From: Chromatium okenii
GTDB taxonomy: Bacteria; Pseudomonadota; Gammaproteobacteria; Chromatiales; Chromatiaceae
Assembly (NCBI RefSeq): GCF_016583745.1
Contig: NZ_NRRQ01000002.1
Span: forward strand, 111,415-175,414
DNA length: 64,000 nt
Direction: 5' to 3'
Every line of letters begins with the position of its first letter. Positions within the stretch are counted from its first letter, which is position 1. This document shows, piece by piece, positions 57,071 through 63,849 of this stretch. Position numbers and translations under genes: made by a program. The notes under the pieces were generated by a model. The model had not been told where the DNA came from, did not search any database, and worked only from the letters and a program-made list of their open reading frames with translations.

Positions 57071-58594
57071 ATGTTTAATGCTAACGCCACAGAACTTGCC
57101 ACCCTTGACCGCACTTTGGAACCGTTGCTGGCGCGAGCCAGTGAGCGGGCGGCTGAAACCGAACAGTTGGCAATGGATGCCACGCGCTTGCTGTCAGTAC
57201 GTCCCGATCAATTGGCAATCGTCGTGAAACAACCATTTTTTAAGCGGTTGCTGGGTGGTTTAACCGGCAATACGCAAGCGCAAACCACTGCTGCGCAAAC
57301 GCAATTGTTTGAAATGCAGCGGCTGAGTTGGCGCTATTTGCAGTTATTGAATGAGCGCGAGTTGATGCTCGCGCATACCATGATCACGGTGAAAAACAAT
57401 TTGCTCACGTTGGCGGTGAAGGAAACCGAGACGCGGGATATGTTGACCATGATGGCAAATCGCATTTCTGAACGCTTTACTGCGTTAGAGCAGCGCGTTG
57501 AAACCATTGAGATTCAACAGAACATTCACAGTTGGTTATTGACGTTGGATGCTTATGATTATCCTGATCGCTATCCGGCTAAGTTACGGATGCTGCGGGT
57601 GATTCAGGACTTTTTTGCTTTAAAATCGGCGAATTGGACTGTTACCGAGATTAAGTATTTACAGAAGGCTCTCAAGGAGGTGGAATTGCCGTGGCGTGAA
57701 GGCATTACGCTGGGCGATTTTATTGATGGTTTGATTGATGAAATTGACGCGCAGGGCTTTGATGCGTATGACCGCTTGATTGAAGTAAACGGCGCACAGG
57801 GGCGAATTGAACACCAGTTTATTTTGGATAACATCTCGGCACCGAGTCACAAGGCGCTGTATAAAATCGCGGATAGTTACAATCACAGCAGCGACGTGAT
57901 TGATTTATTAGCCGATCAATTATCCATCACTCGCCGCGAAGCATTAAAACGGGTATTGCGCGGTTTTATTGAAAAAGAAGGAATTGATACCAGCATTACC
58001 ATTCCGCTGCGTGATTTAGCAGTGGAATTGTTGGGCTGTCGTGGTTTGGTGTTGGGATTGTCTGGCGTCACGACTGCAATCAATCCCAAGCTACAAATTC
58101 AGCAACCGCAGACTGAAAATAAACCGACAACGCTAGTTGCTACACGGCAACCGCAGACTCACAAGCCAATTGATAGCCAAGGGCGCTATTTAGATTTGGG
58201 CGACGGTGTAGCGTTGGATACGCAGACCAATTTGCAATGGATGCGCTGTGCGCTGGGGCAGACTTGGAACGGTCAAACTTGTGTCGGATCGGCTAATACA
58301 TTCAATTGGAATGACGCCTTAAAAGTTGCCAAAGAGACGTGCTATGCTGGATATACAGATTGGCGTTTACCAACGATTAATGAATTAAAAGTGCTGATTG
58401 TTGAAGGTCAAAAACCTGCTATAGATCATAAAGCTTTTCCTAATACACCTTATGGATTTTTTTCGCTAAAATGGTTTTGGTCCAGCTCTCCGATTGCCAG
58501 CAAAGCGTGGTACGTGGATTTCGGCAATGGCTACGCCGGCGACAGCGATTGCGGCTTGGATCTCCACGTTCGCCTCGTCCGCGGCGGACAGTGA
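57071..58594 (+). CDS. Helical-domain/DUF1566 protein, DGR target 2
   Basis: A 507-residue protein. Residues 1-340 form a mainly helical domain that I do not recognise (RPDQLAIVVKQPFFKRLLGG, ELMLAHTMITVKNNLLTLAV, YPAKLRMLRVIQDFF, ITLGDFIDGLIDEID). A Gln/Pro/Thr linker (about 341-368) leads to a DUF1566 domain (about 370-507). The final ~40 codons are the variable repeat VR2. The N-terminal domain is nearly the same as in the protein at 61945. No signal peptide or membrane helix is visible. Compared with its paralogues it has an extra YGFFSLK before the variable repeat and is shorter inside it. Confidence 0.88.
   Translation: MFNANATELATLDRTLEPLLARASERAAETEQLAMDATRLLSVRPDQLAIVVKQPFFKRLLGGLTGNTQAQTTAAQTQLFEMQRLSWRYLQLLNERELMLAHTMITVKNNLLTLAVKETETRDMLTMMANRISERFTALEQRVETIEIQQNIHSWLLTLDAYDYPDRYPAKLRMLRVIQDFFALKSANWTVTEIKYLQKALKEVELPWREGITLGDFIDGLIDEIDAQGFDAYDRLIEVNGAQGRIEHQFILDNISAPSHKALYKIADSYNHSSDVIDLLADQLSITRREALKRVLRGFIEKEGIDTSITIPLRDLAVELLGCRGLVLGLSGVTTAINPKLQIQQPQTENKPTTLVATRQPQTHKPIDSQGRYLDLGDGVALDTQTNLQWMRCALGQTWNGQTCVGSANTFNWNDALKVAKETCYAGYTDWRLPTINELKVLIVEGQKPAIDHKAFPNTPYGFFSLKWFWSSSPIASKAWYVDFGNGYAGDSDCGLDLHVRLVRGGQ
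58472..58591 (+). other. DGR variable repeat VR2
   Basis: The terminal 40 codons of target 2. The fixed codons are the same as in VR1 and VR3. Variable positions read agc, att, tac, gat, ggc, aat, tac and gac, again consistent with AAC/AAT templates changed at adenine positions. It lacks three codons present in VR1 and VR3 (after the first A) and ends CGCCTCGTCCGCGGCGGACAG. Confidence 0.75.
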
Positions 58595-58615
58595 TTTTGA
58601 TCCTTTTGATTGTTT

Positions 58616-58650
58616 AATGATTGCAATTCAATTGATGTGATTAAATAATT
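58616..58650 (+). repeat. 35-bp direct repeat B, copy 2, with decayed zinc-ribbon start
   Basis: Identical to 56645-56679. It is followed by CGAGGAAGTTTGAAATGG, which aligns with the ribosome site and start of the zinc-ribbon gene after copy 1, but the frame then stops after four codons. A zinc-ribbon gene was evidently lost here. Confidence 0.8.
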
Positions 58651-58743
58651 TCGAGGAAGTTTGAAATGGTTAATGAGCATTGAGTTTTCATTACCGCATT
58701 ATTTGAGCAGGTTTAATCATAAACTCAGCATGAGATCATTGAT

Positions 58744-59028
58744 ATGCACCCTTTTATTGAACATCACCGCGCTGCCATCTTGACGCTTGCCGCCCGTTAC
58801 GGCATTGACGACATTCGCGTTTTCGGTTCTATGGCGCGGGGTGATGCCAATACGAATAGCGATATTGATCTGCTGGTTGCGCTGCCGCCGGGTAAAAGCG
58901 GACTGATACTGGGCGGATTACTTGCGGATGTTCAGGAATTAACCCAGCGCAAAGTGGATGTCATTACGGAGGGGAGCCTGCATCCGGCGCTGCGTGATCG
59001 CATTCTGCGCGAGGCGCGTTTTTTATAA
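58744..59028 (+). CDS. MNT-type nucleotidyltransferase domain protein
   Basis: A 94-residue minimal nucleotidyltransferase with RVFGSMARGDANTNSDIDLLV, which carries the GSxARG and DxD metal motif, and RKVDVITEGSLHPALRDRIL at the C-terminus. In MNT/HEPN modules the nucleotidyltransferase is the antitoxin and AMPylates a HEPN RNase. No HEPN gene follows here: the next gene is an HTH protein. It may be an orphan or the remainder of a broken pair. Confidence 0.9.
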   Translation: MHPFIEHHRAAILTLAARYGIDDIRVFGSMARGDANTNSDIDLLVALPPGKSGLILGGLLADVQELTQRKVDVITEGSLHPALRDRILREARFL

Positions 59029-59116
59029 TAAACAGCGACCTTATATCTTTAGCACCTTGACCCAATTGCTAAATGATTTTGCTGCTGCAATTCGTCCTCA
59101 CCTCGGAGCTTAAAAC

Positions 59117-59482
59117 ATGCCAAAAGCAATCATTACAAACTTTAGTCAAGCAGAAATGATGACGCGGACACTTGATATTGCCCGCCGTGCTGATGCTGGT
59201 GAATCCATACCAGAAACGGACTATATTTTGAATTATCTTGATCCGCTCGATGCGTATCGTGCAATCACACCTGAGCGATTTGTTTTATTGCAAACGCTCC
59301 AGCAACTTGGAACCGTGAGTGTTCAACAATTAGCACAAAAATTGCAGCGTGATTATCATGCTGTTCAAGCGGATATTACGGCATTATTGGCACTTGATTT
59401 AATCGCACAGACGCCAGAAGGCGTAGCAATTTCTTGGGATGCAATTGAATGGCGCTTAACAACAATCGCTCAGGCAGCTTGA
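59117..59482 (+). CDS. HVO_A0114-like winged-helix DNA-binding protein
   Basis: A 121-residue protein with a C-terminal winged helix (RFVLLQTLQQLGTVSVQQLA, then LQRDYHAVQADITALLALDLI) and an N-terminal helix. It resembles the HVO_A0114 group of small regulators, often found as antitoxins next to DUF6516-type toxins. Such a toxin is not adjacent. A GGAG box precedes the ATG. It could regulate the genes that follow at 59511-61075. Confidence 0.7.
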   Translation: MPKAIITNFSQAEMMTRTLDIARRADAGESIPETDYILNYLDPLDAYRAITPERFVLLQTLQQLGTVSVQQLAQKLQRDYHAVQADITALLALDLIAQTPEGVAISWDAIEWRLTTIAQAA

Positions 59483-59510
59483 ACTTACAATCAATTGATG
59501 GAGATCAATA

Positions 59511-60044
59511 ATGAGTACAATAACCACCACAGTTCGACCCAGCATCACCAGCACTGAGGCGAAATTAGAGCTGATGATTTTGAATTCGCAAACCAATCAA
59601 TTGGATTGGGTGGATATGGCAACGCTGCTGCATTCACGCGGCGCACCTTTGGAATTGGTGACGCGAATGGAGGATTTGTGGGAAAAAACCAAGATCATCG
59701 CCGGCAAGGTGGTGAATATCGGGCGCGTGATCATTATGAAAATCTGGGAGTTCATTAAAGCCAATCCGCACATGGTGATTGGCGCAATCCTCGGCGCAGC
59801 GTTTGGCGCATTGGTGGGCATGATTCCGTTTATTGGTCCGCTGCTCGCGCCAATTGCGATGACGATTGGCATCACCATCGGCATGTTGAATGGACATCGT
59901 TTAGACAAAATCGCCGAAGGTCAACACGTTCAGTATTCACTTATTGAAGATTTGATTACCGTTGCAAAACGCTTTTTTCATTTAATCGCCGACATCTTTT
60001 TGGCGCTGCGCGATGAATACTTTGCTAATGGGTTTTCGTCATGA
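59511..60044 (+). CDS. Membrane protein with glycine-zipper-like segment, unknown
   Basis: A 177-residue protein I cannot assign. Residues 1-80 are polar and helical. Residues ~88-130 are hydrophobic with Gly/Ala spaced in zipper fashion (MVIGAILGAAFGALVGMIPF, then GPLLAPIAMTIGITIGML). The C-terminus is an amphipathic helix region. A GGAG box precedes ATG 59511. Its stop overlaps the next start (ATGA), so the two membrane proteins are translated together. Glycine-zipper helices insert and oligomerise in membranes, but a pore function is inference only. Confidence 0.75.
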   Translation: MSTITTTVRPSITSTEAKLELMILNSQTNQLDWVDMATLLHSRGAPLELVTRMEDLWEKTKIIAGKVVNIGRVIIMKIWEFIKANPHMVIGAILGAAFGALVGMIPFIGPLLAPIAMTIGITIGMLNGHRLDKIAEGQHVQYSLIEDLITVAKRFFHLIADIFLALRDEYFANGFSS

Positions 60045-61075
60045 ATGATCAATTAGAATTGAAGAATCGCATCAAGACTTATGAAGCCACAAAAAAACCG
60101 GATGCAGCAACGGTCGCCGGTGCGGCGGGCAGCACCGCGCTGGGCGCAACACTGGGCGGCGTTGCTGCGCCAAGCATTGCCGGTTGGTTTGGTGCCAACG
60201 TGATTAGCACTTCGGGGCTGGGAACCGTTTTAAGTTGGCTGCCAGCGGGTATGCTGAAAACCATTGGAATTCCAACAGTTGCGACGATTACCACGCCGGT
60301 CGGCTGGGTATTGGGCAGCATCGCCATTTGTGCGGGACTCGGTTACGGCGTTTATCGGTTGGCGCACAGCGGCGGTAAAAACGACGAGAAACGCTCGGTA
60401 CTCGGCAAGGGAATTCTTAATAAAATTCAAGCGTTATTCCAAGCCAAAGCGCAACCCGTCGCCACGCAGCAACCAGCATCACTCGCCGATCAAACGGCGC
60501 AAGTTGAGGCGCTATTTCGGGAGTTGGGTCGGGAGGGCGTAATTGCTGCCGACAAGGTGGATTCTTTTGTTAACCAATTGAAATCTGGAAAACTTTCTCT
60601 TGATGATGCAATTGCTGTTCTTCGGGATTGTGGCAAGGAATTGAGCCATTCCACGCTCAATCCAGCGGCTCCCAATTCTGAAACTGCGTTGCAACAAGCT
60701 GCATCTGCTCGTGCTTTAACCGTCATGCACAAAGGCGTATTAAATCATCCCGATCAGCCCAACGAGAGTTTTTTAATACAAATGCAGCAACGGTTTGGAA
60801 TTGACCGCGAACGCGCTGTGGAGTTATACCGCGATGCGCCGCTTGATTCCAATCCCACCGCAACGGCGCGGCAATTAGCCGATCTTTTCACCCAAGAGAT
60901 CATGCGCGGCGCATTAACGGCATTAGAAGAAACGGCGCAGGATATGCAGCAAGGGCAAGCCGCATTTGTGCGGTTTTTAGAAATTCAACAGACGTTACAG
61001 CAGCAATTTAATACGCAGATTGCTGCAATTGATCGCGCCGGTGAGGATGCACTGGCGGCAATTAACCGCATTTAA
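60041..61075 (+). CDS. Membrane-associated protein with glycine-rich hydrophobic region, unknown
   Basis: A 344-residue protein with no family I can name. Residues ~22-110 are rich in Gly/Ala and hydrophobic residues (VAGAAGSTALGATLGGVAAP, then TPVGWVLGSIAICAGLGYGV), suggesting two or three membrane-inserted segments. Residues ~150-344 are soluble and helical with VEALFRELGREGVIAADKVD and LSLDDAIAVLRDCGKEL, and a terminal coiled coil. It is translationally coupled to the preceding membrane gene. Its location between two DGR target genes suggests a joint system. Confidence 0.75.
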   Translation: MNDQLELKNRIKTYEATKKPDAATVAGAAGSTALGATLGGVAAPSIAGWFGANVISTSGLGTVLSWLPAGMLKTIGIPTVATITTPVGWVLGSIAICAGLGYGVYRLAHSGGKNDEKRSVLGKGILNKIQALFQAKAQPVATQQPASLADQTAQVEALFRELGREGVIAADKVDSFVNQLKSGKLSLDDAIAVLRDCGKELSHSTLNPAAPNSETALQQAASARALTVMHKGVLNHPDQPNESFLIQMQQRFGIDRERAVELYRDAPLDSNPTATARQLADLFTQEIMRGALTALEETAQDMQQGQAAFVRFLEIQQTLQQQFNTQIAAIDRAGEDALAAINRI

Positions 61076-61076
61076 T

Positions 61077-61721
61077 TCAAACGATTTTCCACACCTGTTC
61101 TGCCAGCGCCGTCACACCGCGCTGGCGCAAATTTCCCGCCTCGCTTAAAACATCAAACGTTGCCAATTCAATAACGCTTTGTTCTGCAAATAAGCGTCGT
61201 ACCTCCGCCGGTTGGATCGCAAATGGCGGGCCATTCATTTGTTGTTGGTCATACGCAAACGTAATTAACAACTTGGGCGCAGTCGGTGCTATTGTTTTGA
61301 GCACTTCCGTATAACGCTCGCGCAATTCAGATGGCAATGCAACCAACGCACCGCGATCATAAATTGCATCAATTCCAGCGCAATGCACGGGAGTGAGCGC
61401 AAAGAAATCACCGCACAATAGCGTCAATTCATCTACCTGATAACGGCGCAATGGTGGCGTATCCATCACGACTGCCGTTAATTCGTGTTCAGCAAGGAAT
61501 TCTTCCACCGCTAATGGGCTGAGTTCAACGCCAATCACGCGCAACCCTTGGCTCATTAACCACAATAAATCTAGCGTCTTGCCGCACAATGGCACCAATA
61601 CGGTTGCTTGCGCAGGTAAATTGAATTGTGGCCAAAACTCCTGTAAATGCCGATTGATTTCCGGCGAATGCCAACCAGTGTCGCCATGTTGCCAGCGTTC
61701 AAGCCAAAATTCGGGATTCAT
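61077..61721 (-). CDS. tpm: Thiopurine S-methyltransferase family protein
   Basis: A 214-residue SAM-dependent methyltransferase of the TPMT family. It starts MNPEFWLERWQHGDTGWH, then has LVPLCGKTLDLLWL, VIGVELSPLAVEEFL, DAIYDRGALVALP and the C-terminal region seen in bacterial Tpm. Bacterial members methylate thiopurines and, in some species, selenium and tellurium compounds. It runs tail to tail with the membrane gene at 60041 (1-bp gap) and looks like a housekeeping gene inside the DGR-target region. Confidence 0.94.
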   Translation of the reverse strand: MNPEFWLERWQHGDTGWHSPEINRHLQEFWPQFNLPAQATVLVPLCGKTLDLLWLMSQGLRVIGVELSPLAVEEFLAEHELTAVVMDTPPLRRYQVDELTLLCGDFFALTPVHCAGIDAIYDRGALVALPSELRERYTEVLKTIAPTAPKLLITFAYDQQQMNGPPFAIQPAEVRRLFAEQSVIELATFDVLSEAGNLRQRGVTALAEQVWKIV

Positions 61722-61901
61722 TATTCACGTTCCTCTGCAATAAAATCTCTCAATCGCTGCGGTTTTTCATTGACCAGCGGCGCTAATGATAGCACTTCAC
61801 AACGCAATTGCGTCTACATAAAAAACAACCGCATTTAGCCGCACTAACGCCGATTAACCTCCCACAAAATGCTAAAAAAGTTGTGCTTCTTTATGCCAAA
61901 C

Positions 61902-61944
61902 GGTCTAAACTTTGCGCACCGTTCCGCTTTTACAGGTTTCCCTC
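61902..61944 (+). promoter_or_regulatory. Conserved 43-nt leader of target 3
   Basis: Same length as the leader at 57028 and differs from it by three bases. It immediately precedes ATG 61945. Sequence upstream of it is not conserved between the two genes apart from a GTTGTGCT/GTGTGCTC-like box about 25 bp further up. Confidence 0.6.
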
Positions 61945-63444
61945 ATGTTTAATGCCAGCGCCACCGAACTTGCTACCTTTGATCGCACCTTGGAACCGTT
62001 GTTAGCGCGAGCTAGCGCACGAGCGGCGGATACTGAACAATTGGCAATGGATGCGACGCGCTTATTGTCAGTGCGTCCCGATCAATTGGCAATTGTGGTG
62101 AAACAACCATTTTTTAAGCGGCTGTGGGGCGGTTTAACTGGTAATACGCAAGCGCACACGACCGCCGCGCAAACGCAATTGTTTGAAATGCAGCGCCTGA
62201 GTTGGCGCTATTTGCAGTTATTGAATGAGCGCGAGTTGATGCTCGCACATACCATGATCACGGTGAAAAACAATTTGCTCACGTTGGCGGTCAAGGAAAC
62301 CGAAACGCGGGATATGTTGACCATGATGGCAAAGCGGATTACAGATCGCTTTATGGCGCTGGAACAACGGGTTGATACCATTGAGATTCAACAGAACATT
62401 CACAGTTGGTTATTGACGTTGGAAACCCATGATTATCCTGATCGCTATCCCGCTAAATTGCGAATGCTGCGGGTGATTCAAGACTTTTTTACTTTGAAAG
62501 CGGGGAATTGGAGCATTACCGAGATTAAATATCTCCAGAAGGCGCTGAAAGATGTGGAATTGCCATGGCGCGAAGAAATTACATTAGGCGATTTTATTGA
62601 TGGTTTGATTGATGAAATCGACGCGCATGGCTTTGATGCGTATGACCGTTTGATTGAAGTGAATGGCGCACAGGGGCGCATTGAACACCAGTTTATTTTG
62701 GATAACATCTCGGCATCGAGTCACAAGGCGCTGTATAAAATCGCGGATAGTTATAATCACAGCAGCGATGTGATTGATTTATTAGCCGATCAATTGTCCA
62801 TCACTCGCCGCGAGGCATTAAAACGGGTGTTGCGCGGTTTTATTGAAAAAGAAGGAATTGATACCAGCATTACCATTCCGCTGCGTGATTTAGCAGTGGA
62901 ATTGTTGGGCTGTCGTGGTTTGGTGTTGGGATTATCTGGCATCACAATTGCCCGCCCGACTGCAATCAATCCCAAGCCGCAAATTCAGTTACCGCAGGCT
63001 CAGACTCGCAAGCCAATTGATAAGCAAGGACGCTATTTAGATTTAGGTGATGGTGTGGCGTTGGATACGCAAACTAATTTGCAATGGATGCGCTGTGCAT
63101 TAGGGCAAACGTGGACCGGTCAAACCTGTGGTTGTGTTGGCGAGGCTAAACAATTCAAGTGGGATAATGCTATCAAAGTTGCGAAAGATACGCGCCATGC
63201 TGGATACACAGATTGGCGTTTACCGACGATTGATGAATTAAAAAAGCTGATCGTAACCGGTCAAAAACCAACAATTAACCAGCAGGCTTTTCCAAATACG
63301 CCTGGTTCGTGGTTTTGGTCCGGTTCTCCGTATGCTGGCTACTCGGACTACGCGTGGAGCGTTTATTTCAGCGATGGCTACGCCGGTTACTACAGCTATC
63401 GGTACAATTCCTTCCACGTTCGCCTCGTGCGCGGCGGACAGTGA
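61945..63444 (+). CDS. Helical-domain/DUF1566 protein, DGR target 3
   Basis: A 499-residue paralogue of the protein at 57071. The first ~340 residues align without gaps and with only scattered substitutions. The Pro/Gln linker is shorter and differs. The DUF1566 domain (about 365-499) is closer to that of target 1 (KVAKDTRHAGYTDWRLPTID, then KPTINQQAFPNT). It ends with variable repeat VR3, which is rich in Tyr codons. No signal peptide is seen. The mixed affinities of its two halves suggest recombination or gene conversion among the three targets. Confidence 0.88.
   Translation: MFNASATELATFDRTLEPLLARASARAADTEQLAMDATRLLSVRPDQLAIVVKQPFFKRLWGGLTGNTQAHTTAAQTQLFEMQRLSWRYLQLLNERELMLAHTMITVKNNLLTLAVKETETRDMLTMMAKRITDRFMALEQRVDTIEIQQNIHSWLLTLETHDYPDRYPAKLRMLRVIQDFFTLKAGNWSITEIKYLQKALKDVELPWREEITLGDFIDGLIDEIDAHGFDAYDRLIEVNGAQGRIEHQFILDNISASSHKALYKIADSYNHSSDVIDLLADQLSITRREALKRVLRGFIEKEGIDTSITIPLRDLAVELLGCRGLVLGLSGITIARPTAINPKPQIQLPQAQTRKPIDKQGRYLDLGDGVALDTQTNLQWMRCALGQTWTGQTCGCVGEAKQFKWDNAIKVAKDTRHAGYTDWRLPTIDELKKLIVTGQKPTINQQAFPNTPGSWFWSGSPYAGYSDYAWSVYFSDGYAGYYSYRYNSFHVRLVRGGQ
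63310..63441 (+). other. DGR variable repeat VR3
   Basis: The terminal 44 codons of target 3. Variable positions read ggt, tat, ggc, tac, gac, tac, agc, tat, agc, gat, tac, tac and tac. Most are one or two adenine changes from AAC or AAT. Tyr (TAY) and Ser/Asp dominate, as expected for AAY-templated diversification. The 3' end CGCCTCGTGCGCGGCGGACA matches VR2 except for one base. Confidence 0.75.
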
Positions 63445-63493
63445 TTTTGATCTTTTTGATTGTTTAATAAAATGCAACGCTTTTAATCAGAAA

Positions 63494-63539
63494 ATAGGTA
63501 GGTTCGCAACTCTATTTTATAGATTAAAGCACTACCTAT
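63494..63539. promoter_or_regulatory. Inverted repeat before the RHH-type gene
   Basis: ATAGGTAG at 63494-63501 and CTACCTAT at 63532-63539 form an 8-bp inverted repeat with a 30-bp spacer, ending 31 bp before the start of a probable ribbon-helix-helix antitoxin. It could be an autoregulatory operator. The evidence is symmetry only. Confidence 0.3.
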
Positions 63540-63570
63540 AATTTGCGTCTCCAATGTAAATGGTATTGAA

Positions 63571-63849
63571 ATGATAACAATCAATCTTAATCCAGAAGTT
63601 GAAACTCATCTCAGAGTCATCGCCGCACAAGCTCAGACCTCTGCCGATGAAATGGTGTGCCGCATTATTAGCGAATATGTTGAACAAAAAACGCACACTG
63701 AACGCATTGATGCTGCAATTCCACCAATTACCAAATCGTTGATTGGTATCATCAAACAGACCGCCATTGACGAAGCGGATTATCAGCGTTATTTGCAGGA
63801 TAAATATCTAGGAGTTACGCAGTTGACCAAAAATAGCTTTAGAATATAG
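63571..63849 (+). CDS. RHH-like antitoxin, 3' end replaced by IS insertion
   Basis: A 92-codon frame. The first ~80 residues (INLNPEVETHLRVIAAQAQ, then SADEMVCRIISEYVEQK and IIKQTAIDEADYQRYLQDKYL) look like a ribbon-helix-helix or CopG-type antitoxin. The IS inverted repeat begins at 63809, so the last residues (GVTQLTKNSFRI) come from the element. The native end was probably just after DKYL, so the protein may still work. No toxin gene is seen; it may lie beyond the IS. Confidence 0.65.
   Translation: MITINLNPEVETHLRVIAAQAQTSADEMVCRIISEYVEQKTHTERIDAAIPPITKSLIGIIKQTAIDEADYQRYLQDKYLGVTQLTKNSFRI

Noticed and set aside
57604..57886. Antisense frames conserved between targets 2 and 3
   Set aside because: Their conservation follows from the sense-strand paralogy; there is no independent evidence of expression.
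59030..59116. Possible DGR template repeat in the gap between the nucleotidyltransferase and HTH genes
   Set aside because: No similarity to the VR fixed codons or the CGCCTCGTGCG end; the gap is too short.
63445..63570. Possible DGR template repeat or reverse transcriptase remnant after VR3
   Set aside because: The sequence is AT-rich with an 8-bp inverted repeat but no VR-like segment and no coding frame.
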